Shown here in pieces: positions 16,635-24,958 of a stretch of 64,000 nucleotides of DNA (within the stretch, counting starts at the first letter, position 1; the number at the start of each line of letters is the position of its first letter). The notes beneath the pieces were generated by a model. It was not told the DNA's origin. It searched no databases and saw nothing but the letters and a program-made list of their open reading frames with translations. The position numbers and the translations under genes are program-made. Source of the stretch: Catenulispora sp. EB89 (GTDB taxonomy: Bacteria; Actinomycetota; Actinomycetes; Streptomycetales; Catenulisporaceae); the NCBI RefSeq assembly GCF_041261445.1, contig NZ_JBGCCU010000001.1, positions 1 to 64,000 of the forward strand. Direction: 5' to 3'.

Positions 16635-18287
16635 TCAGGCCATGTGGCCGTGTACTGCGTCGGTCACGGCTTGGACCGTGGTGGTGCTGACCGCCACCGG
16701 GCCGCCGAAGATCTCGACGGTGCCGGAGGCGCCGACCGAGGCTTCGATGCCCTGGAGGGCGGCCCAGGTCGCGGGGGCGAGCAGGTGGGTCGGGGTGAGG
16801 ACCAGGGGGCCGCCGGCCTGGGCCAGGTACGCCGCGCCGGTGAGGGCGTCGGCGAAGTTCTCGCCGGTGGCGACGCCCGCGGTCTTCTCGCCCTTGAAGG
16901 TCGCGGCGACCATCGCCGCGGTGAAGTAGCGGTCGATGCCGGCCAGGCTCGCGCCGGGGGCCAGCGTGACGTGCGCGCTGCGGGCCGCGGTGACCGCCTG
17001 GCCGCCAACCGCCGCCACGGCGTGCGCCTTGGCCAGGTAGGCCTGCACCTCGGGCGGCAGCTGCGTGCCGTCGGTCAGCAGGATCGCCGCCGGGTGCGCG
17101 GCGTCGGCGTCGAAGACGTCCGAGGCGTACGGGCCGGCCGCCAGCGCGTCAGCGTAGTCCGCGCCGGTCGCCAGCACCACCTTGGCCGGGTCGCCGAGCT
17201 GGTCGGCGATCTTCAGCGCGGTCTGGTAGCGGTCGGCGCCGCCGATGCGGGTCACGTGTACCGAACCCAGCGCGGCGACCACCGACTGCGAGACGGCGCT
17301 GGTGCCGCCGAGTACGTACACCGTGCCGCCGGGCTTCAGGACCCGCTTGATCTCGGCGGTGACCGCGGCGTTCGGGCCGGCGGTCGGGGTCAGCAGCAGC
17401 GGGCCGCCGACCTGCTTCGCCAGCGGCACGCCGGCCAGCGCGTCCGGGAAGGTGTCGCCGGTGGCCAGCACGACGGCCGGCGCGGAACCCGCGGCGAGCT
17501 TCGAGGAGATGGCGATCGCGGTCTGGTAGCGGTCGGCGCCGGCGATCCGCGAGACCGTGGTCCCGCCGGACGCCGGAGGGCCGCCGGTCGTCGGAGTGCC
17601 GACGGTGATCTTCTGGGTCGAGCTGGCCGTCGCCTTGTCCTGGTCGGCGACCGTGGTCGAGACCGAGTAGACACCGGCGGCGGGATAAGTGTGGGGGACC
17701 GGAGTCGTCAGGTCCTGCGCGGTCGGGTTCTCGATCACCAGGGTTGATCCGTCACCCCAGGTGAGAGTGAGCCTGGCGATGGTCTGCCCGGGGACCGGAG
17801 CGCACTTGGACAAGTCCGCGGAGACCGCCAGGGAACCGGACGTGGCCGTGACCGTGGTCTGCGTCGACGGGGGCACCACGGTGTACGACTGCGTCGAGTC
17901 CGCCGAGTCCGTACCGTCGGAGACGGTCAGCTTCACGGGATAGGTGCCGGCGGCCTTATACGTATAGAGGACCGTCACTTCACCGGAGTGGCCCGTCACC
18001 GGACCGCCGACCGGTTTCGAATTGTCTCCGAAATCCAGGGTGTAGGTCAGATTCGCACCAGGGTCGGTGTCGCCGGCGTGGATCGTGAACGCGGTCGCCA
18101 GCGGATTCGTGCTGCTCGAATCGTGGCTGATCTGCAGAGCGGCCGATATCAGACCGAGGGACGCCGGAGCCTGAGCGGATGCCGGAGCCGGTGCTGCCGC
18201 CGCGAACGAAGGCGCCGCCACTCCCATGCTGACCGCGGACGCGGCTATGGCGGTGACAGCCAGCCGGGCCTTGGTCGTGACATGCAT
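16635..18287 (-). CDS. Secreted surface protein with PKD-like and CWB2 repeats (paralogue)
   Basis: This protein is 550 residues from the ATG of MHVTTKARL, with GGAGGA just upstream; the longer frame is Arg/Pro junk. Signal peptide about 1-30 (ending APSFAAA). Two PKD-like domains (LTYTLDFGDNS and VTVTWGDGS-type strands) precede three CWB2 repeats: RIAGADRYQTAIAIS, RIGGADRYQTALKIA and LAGIDRYFTAAMVA. The layout equals that of the downstream neighbour but the sequence is clearly diverged, indicating an old tandem duplication. About 180 nt separate the two, so separate transcripts are possible. Confidence 0.9.
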   Translation of the reverse strand: MHVTTKARLAVTAIAASAVSMGVAAPSFAAAAPAPASAQAPASLGLISAALQISHDSSSTNPLATAFTIHAGDTDPGANLTYTLDFGDNSKPVGGPVTGHSGEVTVLYTYKAAGTYPVKLTVSDGTDSADSTQSYTVVPPSTQTTVTATSGSLAVSADLSKCAPVPGQTIARLTLTWGDGSTLVIENPTAQDLTTPVPHTYPAAGVYSVSTTVADQDKATASSTQKITVGTPTTGGPPASGGTTVSRIAGADRYQTAIAISSKLAAGSAPAVVLATGDTFPDALAGVPLAKQVGGPLLLTPTAGPNAAVTAEIKRVLKPGGTVYVLGGTSAVSQSVVAALGSVHVTRIGGADRYQTALKIADQLGDPAKVVLATGADYADALAAGPYASDVFDADAAHPAAILLTDGTQLPPEVQAYLAKAHAVAAVGGQAVTAARSAHVTLAPGASLAGIDRYFTAAMVAATFKGEKTAGVATGENFADALTGAAYLAQAGGPLVLTPTHLLAPATWAALQGIEASVGASGTVEIFGGPVAVSTTTVQAVTDAVHGHMA

Positions 18288-18389
18288 GCGGTTCCTCCGT
18301 GGGCGGGGCGCGGGGCGGCAATATCCGATCCGCCCACGCAACCCTCCCCAGAGCCAGGAATCTGCGCATCCTGCGATCTGCGTAGAAAG

Positions 18390-18419
18390 CCATGGGACTA
18401 CATACGTAGCAGTCCATGG
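18390..18419. promoter_or_regulatory. Imperfect palindrome upstream of the CWB2 gene
   Basis: CCATG...CATGG arms enclose GACT/AGTC with one bulge and a 7-9-nt loop. It lies about 100 nt upstream of the start codon and could be a leader hairpin or an operator. No known riboswitch core is evident. Confidence 0.35.
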
Positions 18420-18500
18420 TTGCCCCCGCGCAGGTAAAGTCTTCGAAACAGCTTTGTGACAATCACCGGACGAAGGTCCGATCCGGCGCGGTCAGCGGGG

Positions 18501-19628
18501 TCATTCCGTCCAGCGGCCGGTCGCGAGCGCCACGCGCAATTGCTCGCTGTACGGTGCCAGATCGAGCCCTTGCTCAGCTAGCCACGCATCCGATTTATAC
18601 GTGTTCCGATACCGATCGCCGCCATCGCACAACAACGTCACGATGGATCCCCGGCCGCCGACCGCGCGCAGCTCGCACATCAGCTTCACGACGCCCCAGA
18701 AGTTGGTGCCGGTCGACCCGCCGGCGTCCCGGCCGGAGAGCTCCGACACCAACCGCATCCCGGCGATCGACGCGGCGTCGGGGACCCGGATCATCCGGTC
18801 GACGACGTCGGGCTGGAACGAGGGCTCCACCCGGGGCCGCCCGATCCCCTCGATCCGCGAGCCCTTGCCGGTGACATAAGAGGGGTCGTGGCTGCGCCAG
18901 CCCTCGAAGAACGCCGAGTTCTCCGGGTCCACCACGCACAGCTGCGTGGCGTGCCGCTGATAGCGCAGATACCGGCCGATGGTCGCCGACGTGCCGCCGG
19001 TCCCGGCGCCGACCACGATCCAGCACGGGCAGGGCTGCCGCTCCTGGCTCATCTGCTCGAAGATCGACTCCGCGATGTTGTTGTTGCCGCGCCAGTCGGT
19101 GGCCCGCTCGGCGTAGGTGAACTGGTCCATGTAGTGCCCGCCGCCGGACTCCTCCGGGGCCGACGCGGCGACCCGCCGCGCCTCCTCGTACAGCGCGCCG
19201 GGATCGTCGACGAAGTGGCAGCGCCCGCCCTGGAACTCGATGAGCTCGCACTTCTCCTTGGACGTCGAGCGCGGCATCACCGCCACGAACGGCAGGCCCA
19301 GCATCCGCGCGAAGTAGGCCTCGGAGACGGCCGTGGACCCGCTGGACGCCTCGACGATCGTCGTGCCCTCGCGGATCCAGCCGTTGCAGAGCCCGTAGAG
19401 GAACAGCGAGCGGGCCAGCCGGTGCTTGAGCGAGCCGGTCGGATGCGTGGACTCGTCCTTGAGATACACGTCGATCCCCCACTCGGGCCACGGATCCGGG
19501 AGCCGGAGCGGGATCAGGTGCGTGTCCGCGGAGCGGTTGGCGTCCGCCGAGACGCGCCGGATCGCCTCGTCCACCCAGGCGCGGCCGGACTGACAGAGGG
19601 GGTCGGAGACATCCGTGCTTTGCTGCAT
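18501..19628 (-). CDS. PLP-dependent cysteine-synthase-fold enzyme (Cds1-like)
   Basis: This 375-residue fold-type II PLP enzyme has the Schiff-base lysine in PTGSLKHR (Lys68), the substrate loop [15 protein letters not shown], and the phosphate-binding [10 protein letters not shown]. The long C-terminus ([27 protein letters not shown]) and length match the actinobacterial group of M. tuberculosis Cds1 (Rv3684), an L-cysteine desulfhydrase giving H2S, pyruvate and ammonia, rather than CysK/CysM. The exact reaction is inferred from resemblance. A strong hairpin upstream separates it from the next gene on the same strand. Confidence 0.85.
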   Translation of the reverse strand: MQQSTDVSDPLCQSGRAWVDEAIRRVSADANRSADTHLIPLRLPDPWPEWGIDVYLKDESTHPTGSLKHRLARSLFLYGLCNGWIREGTTIVEASSGSTAVSEAYFARMLGLPFVAVMPRSTSKEKCELIEFQGGRCHFVDDPGALYEEARRVAASAPEESGGGHYMDQFTYAERATDWRGNNNIAESIFEQMSQERQPCPCWIVVGAGTGGTSATIGRYLRYQRHATQLCVVDPENSAFFEGWRSHDPSYVTGKGSRIEGIGRPRVEPSFQPDVVDRMIRVPDAASIAGMRLVSELSGRDAGGSTGTNFWGVVKLMCELRAVGGRGSIVTLLCDGGDRYRNTYKSDAWLAEQGLDLAPYSEQLRVALATGRWTE

Positions 19629-19702
19629 GGCCTCATGCTAGATCGTCGTGCTGACAGGAAACGCCCAGAACGGGGTATAACGCTCGGCCGAAGATCGGGA
19701 AA

Positions 19703-19741
19703 GGCGGAGCTGCGGCAGCCCTGATCTGCCACAGCTCCGCC
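19703..19741 (-). terminator. Terminator hairpin
   Basis: A 10-bp outer stem (19703-19712 with 19732-19741) and a 5-bp inner stem (19714-19718 with 19726-19730) are separated by one C-A mismatch. It ends the M24-EphD-hydrolase operon before the Cds1-like gene. Confidence 0.75.
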
Positions 19742-19777
19742 GTCTGAGGGGAGCGCCGGGTACGCCGGGTACGACGC

Positions 19778-20743
19778 TCAGCCGGTGCTGTCCACGCCGC
19801 CCTTGCGGGCCGCGGCCAACTCCGCCGCGTAGACGGCGGCCGGCGACACCGCCAGGTAGTCGAGCGCCGACTGCGTCGACCCGTGGAAGGACGGGTGGTA
19901 CGACGGCTTGAGGTACTTCGGCACCTCCGCGACCAGGCTGCCCAGCGAGGGCAGCCGCCCGCGCCGCGCGGCGTCGCGGAACCGCCCCAGGAACTCGCGC
20001 TCGGTCATCCGGCTCGGCCGGCCCGGGCGCAGCCCGTGCGGATCGTGGGCGACCATGTACTTCGCGCCGCGGCCCCAGATCCAGGCGAACGCCACGGAGG
20101 TCACCAGCATCGCGCGGGTGCGCCGGGCGTAGGAGCCGTCCAGGTGCATGAACACGTCGTACGCCACCGAGCGGTGCTCCACCTCCTCGGCGCCGTGCCA
20201 GCGCAGCAGGTCCAGCATCACCGGGTCGGCGCCGGCCGCGTCCAGGCCGCGGGAGTCCACGATCCACTTGCCCAGTACCGCGGTGAAGTGTTCGATCGCC
20301 GCGATGATCGCCAGCCGCTCGCGCAGCCACTTCCTGCGCGCGAACGGCGGCATCGTGCTGTCCCCGAGCAGCTGCTCGAAGAGCCACTCGATCTGCTCCA
20401 CGAACGGATCCGGGTCCAGGCCCTGCACCTTCATGTGGTGCAGCACGTTCTGGTGCGCGACCGCGTGCGTGCCCTCCTGCCCCATGAAGCCCTTGACCTC
20501 GGCCTTGAGCTGCTCGTCGCGGATGTAGGGCAGGATCTGCTTGTAGACGTGCACGAACCAGCGCTCGCCGGCCGGCAGCAGCAGGTGCAGCACGTTGATG
20601 ATGTGGGTCGCGTACGGATCCTCCGGGATCCAGTGCAGCGGCGTGTTCTCCCAGTCGAACTTCACGCGCCGCGGCTTGAGATCCGGGTGCCGGTCGATGT
20701 CCGGAGAGGTCGCCGAGTCCGCGACCACTGGGGTGTCAGCCAT
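19778..20743 (-). CDS. Predicted metal-dependent hydrolase (PF10118-like)
   Basis: This protein is 321 residues from the ATG of MADTPVVADS. It is mostly helical with E-x-x-H type metal clusters: QEGTHAVAHQNVL, AIEHFTAVLG and HGAEEVEHRSVAYDVF. These resemble the carboxylate/histidine ligands of ferritin-like di-iron proteins and match the family annotated as predicted metal-dependent hydrolase. It starts 13 nt after the EphD-like gene stop and so belongs to the same operon, probably acting on the same lipid-like substrate. A true reaction is not known. Confidence 0.8.
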   Translation of the reverse strand: MADTPVVADSATSPDIDRHPDLKPRRVKFDWENTPLHWIPEDPYATHIINVLHLLLPAGERWFVHVYKQILPYIRDEQLKAEVKGFMGQEGTHAVAHQNVLHHMKVQGLDPDPFVEQIEWLFEQLLGDSTMPPFARRKWLRERLAIIAAIEHFTAVLGKWIVDSRGLDAAGADPVMLDLLRWHGAEEVEHRSVAYDVFMHLDGSYARRTRAMLVTSVAFAWIWGRGAKYMVAHDPHGLRPGRPSRMTEREFLGRFRDAARRGRLPSLGSLVAEVPKYLKPSYHPSFHGSTQSALDYLAVSPAAVYAAELAAARKGGVDSTG

Positions 20744-20756
20744 GGGGATCAGCTCC

Positions 20757-22529
20757 TCAGCCAGTCGGGTCGATCTTCGCCATCCGGCGCGCCAGCGCCG
20801 GGGACAGCCGGGAAATGGCCCTGCTCGCCCGGGCCTCCAGCGCGACCGGTACCACCGGCTTGTCGCGCCGCACGGCATCGACGATGCGCTCGGCCACCTT
20901 GTCGGGCCCGAAGTTCCGCCTCCGGTAGAGCCCGGTGACGCGCTGCCGGGTGCGCTCCTGTTGCTCCGCGCTCTGCCCGACGAACTTCGTGGTCCGGGTG
21001 ATGTTGGTGGCGATGAAGCCGGGGCAGATCGCCGAGACGCCGATGCCGTGGCGCGCGAACTCCGCGCGCAGGCACTCGGAGAGCATGAGGACCGCGGCCT
21101 TGGACGTCGAGTAGGCGGAGAGTGTGCGGGACGGCGTATAGGCCGCGGCCGACGCGAGGTTCACGATGTGCCCGCCCTCGCCGCGCTCCCGCATCATCTC
21201 GCCGAAGCAGCGCGCGCCGTGGATGACGCCCCAGACGTTGACGCCGAGGATCTTCTCCCAGTCCTTCACCTCTGTGGCGAGGAACGGACCGGACATCCCG
21301 ATGCCCGCGTTGTTGACGACGACGTCGGGAACCCCGGCCGTCTCCTTCACCTCGTCCGCGAACTTCTCCATGGCCTCGCCGGAGGAGACGTCCACAGTGA
21401 AGGGGTAGGCCCGCGCACCGAGCAGTTCCACGAGCTCGACCGTGCGCGCCGCGGCGACGCTGTCGATGTCCGCGACGACGATGTCGGCGCCCTTCTCGGC
21501 GAACGCCAACGCGGTGGCCCGTCCGATCCCGGAGCCGGCGCCGGTGATGACGACCAGCTTGTCCTCGAACTCACGCCGGTCTTTGGTGCCCTGGCTAGCT
21601 TCGGCACGCAATAGGGAACGCACAGGCTCGGGTCCTCCCGGAGTCGCGATGCTGGACTGGACGAACTCGCGAATCCGCTCGGCGATCAGTGCGGGCTTCT
21701 TGACGACGATCCAGTGGCCGCCATGGACCTTGCGCACATAGAGCCGTTCCGTCCACGGAGCCGGTGCCTGCGCGGCGAGAGCCGGGGTGACGAACCTGTC
21801 GCCGGTCGGTGTGAGCACCTGGACCGGAACAGAAGTCGGCCGCTCCTCGGGATGCCGCATCTTGGGCAGCATGTTGGCGCGGTAATAGAGGACACCGCGC
21901 GAGCCGTCTCTATGGAGAGTCGGAGAGGGGTCGAGTCTGGTCCCCTCTATGGCCTTGATGATCCGCGGCCACTGCTTCGCCAGGCCGAGCCGCCAGGCCA
22001 CCCGCGGCCCCACCGGCAGGTGGAACACGACGATGTACCAGGACGCGAGCGCCTGCTTCAGCGAACGCGCGGCAGCCTGGGGCGTCGGCTTGCGGATGCC
22101 GGAACGCGTCCACATCGCCGCGTGGTCCAGGCAGGGGCCCGAGATCGACGTATAGGAGAGGAAACGCTGTGCGGAGTCCGCGCGAGTGACCGCTTCCCAA
22201 GCCTGGATGGAACCCCAGTCGTGGCCGACCAGGTGGACCGGCCGATCGGGAGCCACTACGTCCGCGACCGCGTAAAGGTCGTTCGCAAGGTGCTCCAACG
22301 TATAGCCGTGCTTGAACAGCGGCCCTTTGGAGGCGCCGATGCCGCGAGTGTCGTAGGTGACGACGTAGAAGTCCTCGACGAGTTCGGAGACGACGCCGTC
22401 CCACACCGCCTGAGTATCGGGATAGCCGTGGACCAACAGGACGGTCGGCTTGGAAGGGTCGCCGTAGGTGCGGACGGAGAGCTTGCCGCCCTCCACGGTG
22501 ACCGCGAGCGTGCGGACGTCTTGAGTCAT
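20757..22529 (-). CDS. EphD-like fusion: alpha/beta hydrolase (epoxide hydrolase) plus short-chain dehydrogenase
   Basis: This 590-residue protein has two enzymes in one chain. Residues about 5-290 are an alpha/beta hydrolase with oxyanion motif HGYPD, an aspartate nucleophile in VGHDWG (Asp104) as in epoxide hydrolases, and a late VHGGHW histidine. Residues about 315-590 are an SDR with TGAGSGIG, NNAG and AYSTSK (Tyr/Lys). The order and length match EphD of M. tuberculosis (Rv2214c), linked to lipid epoxide metabolism. The ATG overlaps the stop of the M24 gene (ATGA). An epoxide opened to a diol could be oxidised by the second domain. Confidence 0.9.
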   Translation of the reverse strand: MTQDVRTLAVTVEGGKLSVRTYGDPSKPTVLLVHGYPDTQAVWDGVVSELVEDFYVVTYDTRGIGASKGPLFKHGYTLEHLANDLYAVADVVAPDRPVHLVGHDWGSIQAWEAVTRADSAQRFLSYTSISGPCLDHAAMWTRSGIRKPTPQAAARSLKQALASWYIVVFHLPVGPRVAWRLGLAKQWPRIIKAIEGTRLDPSPTLHRDGSRGVLYYRANMLPKMRHPEERPTSVPVQVLTPTGDRFVTPALAAQAPAPWTERLYVRKVHGGHWIVVKKPALIAERIREFVQSSIATPGGPEPVRSLLRAEASQGTKDRREFEDKLVVITGAGSGIGRATALAFAEKGADIVVADIDSVAAARTVELVELLGARAYPFTVDVSSGEAMEKFADEVKETAGVPDVVVNNAGIGMSGPFLATEVKDWEKILGVNVWGVIHGARCFGEMMRERGEGGHIVNLASAAAYTPSRTLSAYSTSKAAVLMLSECLRAEFARHGIGVSAICPGFIATNITRTTKFVGQSAEQQERTRQRVTGLYRRRNFGPDKVAERIVDAVRRDKPVVPVALEARASRAISRLSPALARRMAKIDPTG

Positions 22530-23395
22530 ACGAGTGCGCCTTCCTTGACCCGAGCCTGCTCCTGCCAGCGCCGCACGTGCGGCAGGTCGTCGTCGAGCCA
22601 GAAGGCGTCGTCCTCGGTGACGACCAGCAGCTCCTCGAACTTCACTCCGACGCTGCGAAAACCGATGTGCGGCTCGACCGCCCACAGCCCCGGCGCGGGA
22701 GCGTGGTGGGAGGCGCGGCCTCCGGCCCACAGCGGGGAGCGGCCCTTGATGCCCTCGGTGACGATCTCGCGGCCCAGGGTCTCCAGCGTGCGCAGGCCGA
22801 ACCCGAAGGCGTAGCGGCCCATGTTTCGGCGTTGGCTCATGTGGCCGACCTGGTGGCCGATGACGCGGCCCGGGTAGACCTTGTGCCGGGACTCGTAGCC
22901 CTGCCGCGCGATCAGCGCGTCGACCGCCGCGTAGACCTCCGAGAGTGTGTCCCCGGCCTTGATCCGTTGCAGGATCAGCGTCCTGTACTCCGCGAGGTCC
23001 CGCATGAGCGCGTCGAAGATGCGGTTGCTGCCGGGTTCGCCGAGGACACCGGCGTACCCGATGTCGGAGACGTAACCGTCGACCACCGGCGAGCAGTCGA
23101 GGATGTAGGACATCCCCTCTTCCAGCCGCTTGGTGGTCGGGAAGAAGTGCAGCGGAGTCCACGGGCCCTTCAGCGAGCGGAACGCTGTGCGCTCGCCGAA
23201 CCAGGCGAAGGGGATGTGGAAGAAGTCCTCGACGCCGTTCTCGCGCAGGTAGGCGCGCATCCGCCGGGCGGCTTCACGTTCGGTGACGCCGGCTTCCAGT
23301 CCCGCGCCGACCGTCTCGGCGCAGCGGTAGGCCAGCGCCTGGGCGTCGCGGTGACGCTGCAGGGCATCGGGGGTGGGGCCGGTGTTATTGGACAC
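22526..23395 (-). CDS. M24-family metallopeptidase-like (Xaa-Pro aminopeptidase fold)
   Basis: This protein is 289 residues from the GTG of MSNNTGPTPD; a longer frame upstream would run through the regulatory region. The pita-bread fold ligands are visible: Asp in ILDCSPVVDGY, Asp in VSDIGYAG, His in HQVGH, Glu in WAVEPHIGF and Glu in FEELLVV. Such proteins cleave Xaa-Pro or amide bonds, but this acidic-linker subgroup is uncharacterised. It is first in an operon with the EphD-like and metal-hydrolase genes, divergent from a TetR gene. Confidence 0.85.
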   Translation of the reverse strand: MSNNTGPTPDALQRHRDAQALAYRCAETVGAGLEAGVTEREAARRMRAYLRENGVEDFFHIPFAWFGERTAFRSLKGPWTPLHFFPTTKRLEEGMSYILDCSPVVDGYVSDIGYAGVLGEPGSNRIFDALMRDLAEYRTLILQRIKAGDTLSEVYAAVDALIARQGYESRHKVYPGRVIGHQVGHMSQRRNMGRYAFGFGLRTLETLGREIVTEGIKGRSPLWAGGRASHHAPAPGLWAVEPHIGFRSVGVKFEELLVVTEDDAFWLDDDLPHVRRWQEQARVKEGALV

Positions 23396-23435
23396 AGCGT
23401 CTAATGTAAGCGCCGAGTGTCCAACCGACAAGACC

Positions 23436-23450
23436 CCGTTTCCGAAACGG
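23436..23450. promoter_or_regulatory. Palindrome CCGTTTC-C-GAAACGG, candidate TetR operator
   Basis: This perfect 7-1-7 palindrome lies in the divergent region between the M24 operon (start 41 nt away) and the TetR gene. GGACAC/GTGTCC hexamers at 23390, 23418 and 23449 flank it. It is the natural site for the adjacent TetR protein. Confidence 0.6.
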
Positions 23451-23525
23451 ACACCAAGAGGCGCCAAAGAGGCGCCAGGAGACGCCGCCAAGAGACACCG
23501 ACAGACACCCGACTGACACCACCGG
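23449..23525. repeat. Degenerate short repeats (GGCGCC and GACACC units)
   Basis: The stretch holds AAGAGGCGCC twice in a row, a related GGAGACGCC, and then four GACACC/GACACCC units. It is low-complexity intergenic DNA between the palindrome and the TetR start. Confidence 0.5.
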
Positions 23526-23674
23526 ATGCCGCCGAGCGCCGACGGATGCCGGGCGGACAGCGAGTGGATAGCTGGTGCTCTTCAGGCAGATCCGGGCACA
23601 CCGAAGCAGATTCGAGAATGGTCGCGACACGCTTGCCGATTCGTTCCCGGCGCCGGACGTGGCAGCATGGCGAT

Positions 23675-24325
23675 GTGCAGTCCGAGTCCCGCAGCTCCCA
23701 GCCCGTCCGCTCGACCCCGCGCACGGCACCCCGCCGCCGGCTGTCGGTGGACCGCCGCCGCGACGAGCTCATCGAGGCGGCGCTGGACCTGCTCTCCAAG
23801 CGCGGTCCCGACGACGTCTCCGTCGACGACGTGGCGCAGGCCGCCGGCGCCTCGCGCGCGCTGGTCTACCACTACTTCGGCACCAAGCAGGAGCTCTACG
23901 CCGCCGCCCTGTCCAAGGCCGCGGCCGAGCTCACCCGGCGGCTCGCGCAGGTCGAACCCGGCGACACCCCGTTGCAGCGGCTGGACCGCGCGGTGCGGGC
24001 GTTCGTGGAGTTCGCCGAGGCGCACTCCGCCGGATTCGTCGCGCTGCTCGGCGGTTCGGCGGCGTACGGCTCCGGCGCGGAGTCGGCGGCGTTGGTGCAC
24101 TCCGTGGAGGACACCGTCTATGAGCTCCTGGTGGAAGGACTCAGCGAGCCGACTCCGGTGGATCCGCTCGTCCGGATGACGCTCAAGTGCTGGGTGGCGG
24201 CCGCCGAGACCGCGGTCCTGGACTGGCTCAAGCACCAGGACCTGGCCCGCTCCGACATCGAGCAGCAGCTGATCGTGCAGCTCGGCGCGCTGCTGATGGC
24301 GATCGGCCATGAGGTCCCGGTCTAA
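23675..24325 (+). CDS. TetR-family transcriptional regulator
   Basis: This protein is about 216 residues if it starts at GTG 23675; the upstream frame is Arg-rich and improbable, but the start is uncertain. The helix-turn-helix is at about residues 28-75 (RRDELIEAALDLLSKRGPDDVSVDDVAQAAGASRALVYHYFGTKQELY). The C-terminal ligand domain contains GGSAAYGSGAES. It is divergent from the M24-EphD-hydrolase operon and most likely represses it via the nearby 15-bp palindrome. The ligand is probably a lipid-like substrate. Confidence 0.85.
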   Translation: MQSESRSSQPVRSTPRTAPRRRLSVDRRRDELIEAALDLLSKRGPDDVSVDDVAQAAGASRALVYHYFGTKQELYAAALSKAAAELTRRLAQVEPGDTPLQRLDRAVRAFVEFAEAHSAGFVALLGGSAAYGSGAESAALVHSVEDTVYELLVEGLSEPTPVDPLVRMTLKCWVAAAETAVLDWLKHQDLARSDIEQQLIVQLGALLMAIGHEVPV

Positions 24326-24408
24326 GTCCCGGTCCAGGGCGTTCACAGGAAACGGAGAAACCCGGTCCCTGTTCCAACCACACGGACCGTCCTCCGGTCA
24401 TACCTGAT

Positions 24409-24942
24409 GTGAGGAAACTCAAGAGCCCGCTGGCGCATGGCGGTTCGGCTGACGCCCGCGAACAGTTCCGTGAGTACGCCGTGGGGGCTCAGCCCCATCT
24501 GCGCCGTAGCGCGTACCTGTTGTGCGGGGACTGGCACACCGCCGAGGACCTCGTCCAGACGACCTTCGGTCGGCTGTTCCGGTCCTGGCCGAGGGTGATG
24601 CGCGCCGACTCGGTCGACGCGTACGCCCGAACGGTGCTGTACCGCGCCTTCCTGGACCTCAAGCAGAAGGACCGCGCGACCGTCGCGCTCGACGGCATCC
24701 CCGAACCGGCCTCCCCGGCCGACGACGCCGCTCTGCGGCTCGCGGTGCGCAGCGCACTCGACACGCTGCCGCCCCGGGCCCGGGCGGTCGTCGTCCTGCG
24801 GTTCTGGGAGGACCTCTCCGTCGACCAGACGGCCGAGGCGCTGGGGGTCTCCCCCGGGACGGTCAAGAGCCAGACGTCCCGGGCGATCGCCATCCTGCGC
24901 CAGCGGCTCGGTGCGGCCGTCAGCGAGCTCATCCATGACTAG
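24409..24942 (+). CDS. SigE-family ECF RNA polymerase sigma factor
   Basis: This protein is 177 residues from GTG. Region 2 (FREYAVGAQPHLRRSAYLLCGDWHTAEDLVQTTFGRLFRSW) and region 4 (LPPRARAVVVLRFWEDLSVDQTAEALGVSPGTVKSQTSRAI) are classic for the SigE family. No ribosome binding site precedes the GTG, so a leaderless message is possible. The next gene encodes a membrane protein that is likely its partner. Confidence 0.9.
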   Translation: MRKLKSPLAHGGSADAREQFREYAVGAQPHLRRSAYLLCGDWHTAEDLVQTTFGRLFRSWPRVMRADSVDAYARTVLYRAFLDLKQKDRATVALDGIPEPASPADDAALRLAVRSALDTLPPRARAVVVLRFWEDLSVDQTAEALGVSPGTVKSQTSRAIAILRQRLGAAVSELIHD

Positions 24943-24958
24943 CTGGGAGAAGAGAACT

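Noticed and set aside
18288-18500. Possible c-di-AMP (ydaO) riboswitch before the CWB2 gene
   Set aside because: Such riboswitches precede wall genes in actinobacteria, but I could not match the conserved core; only an imperfect palindrome is visible.
23417-23674. Extended N-terminus (about 86 residues) for the TetR protein
   Set aside because: The added part is Arg-rich, runs through the short repeats close to the candidate operator, and lacks a ribosome binding site; TetR proteins rarely have such an extension.
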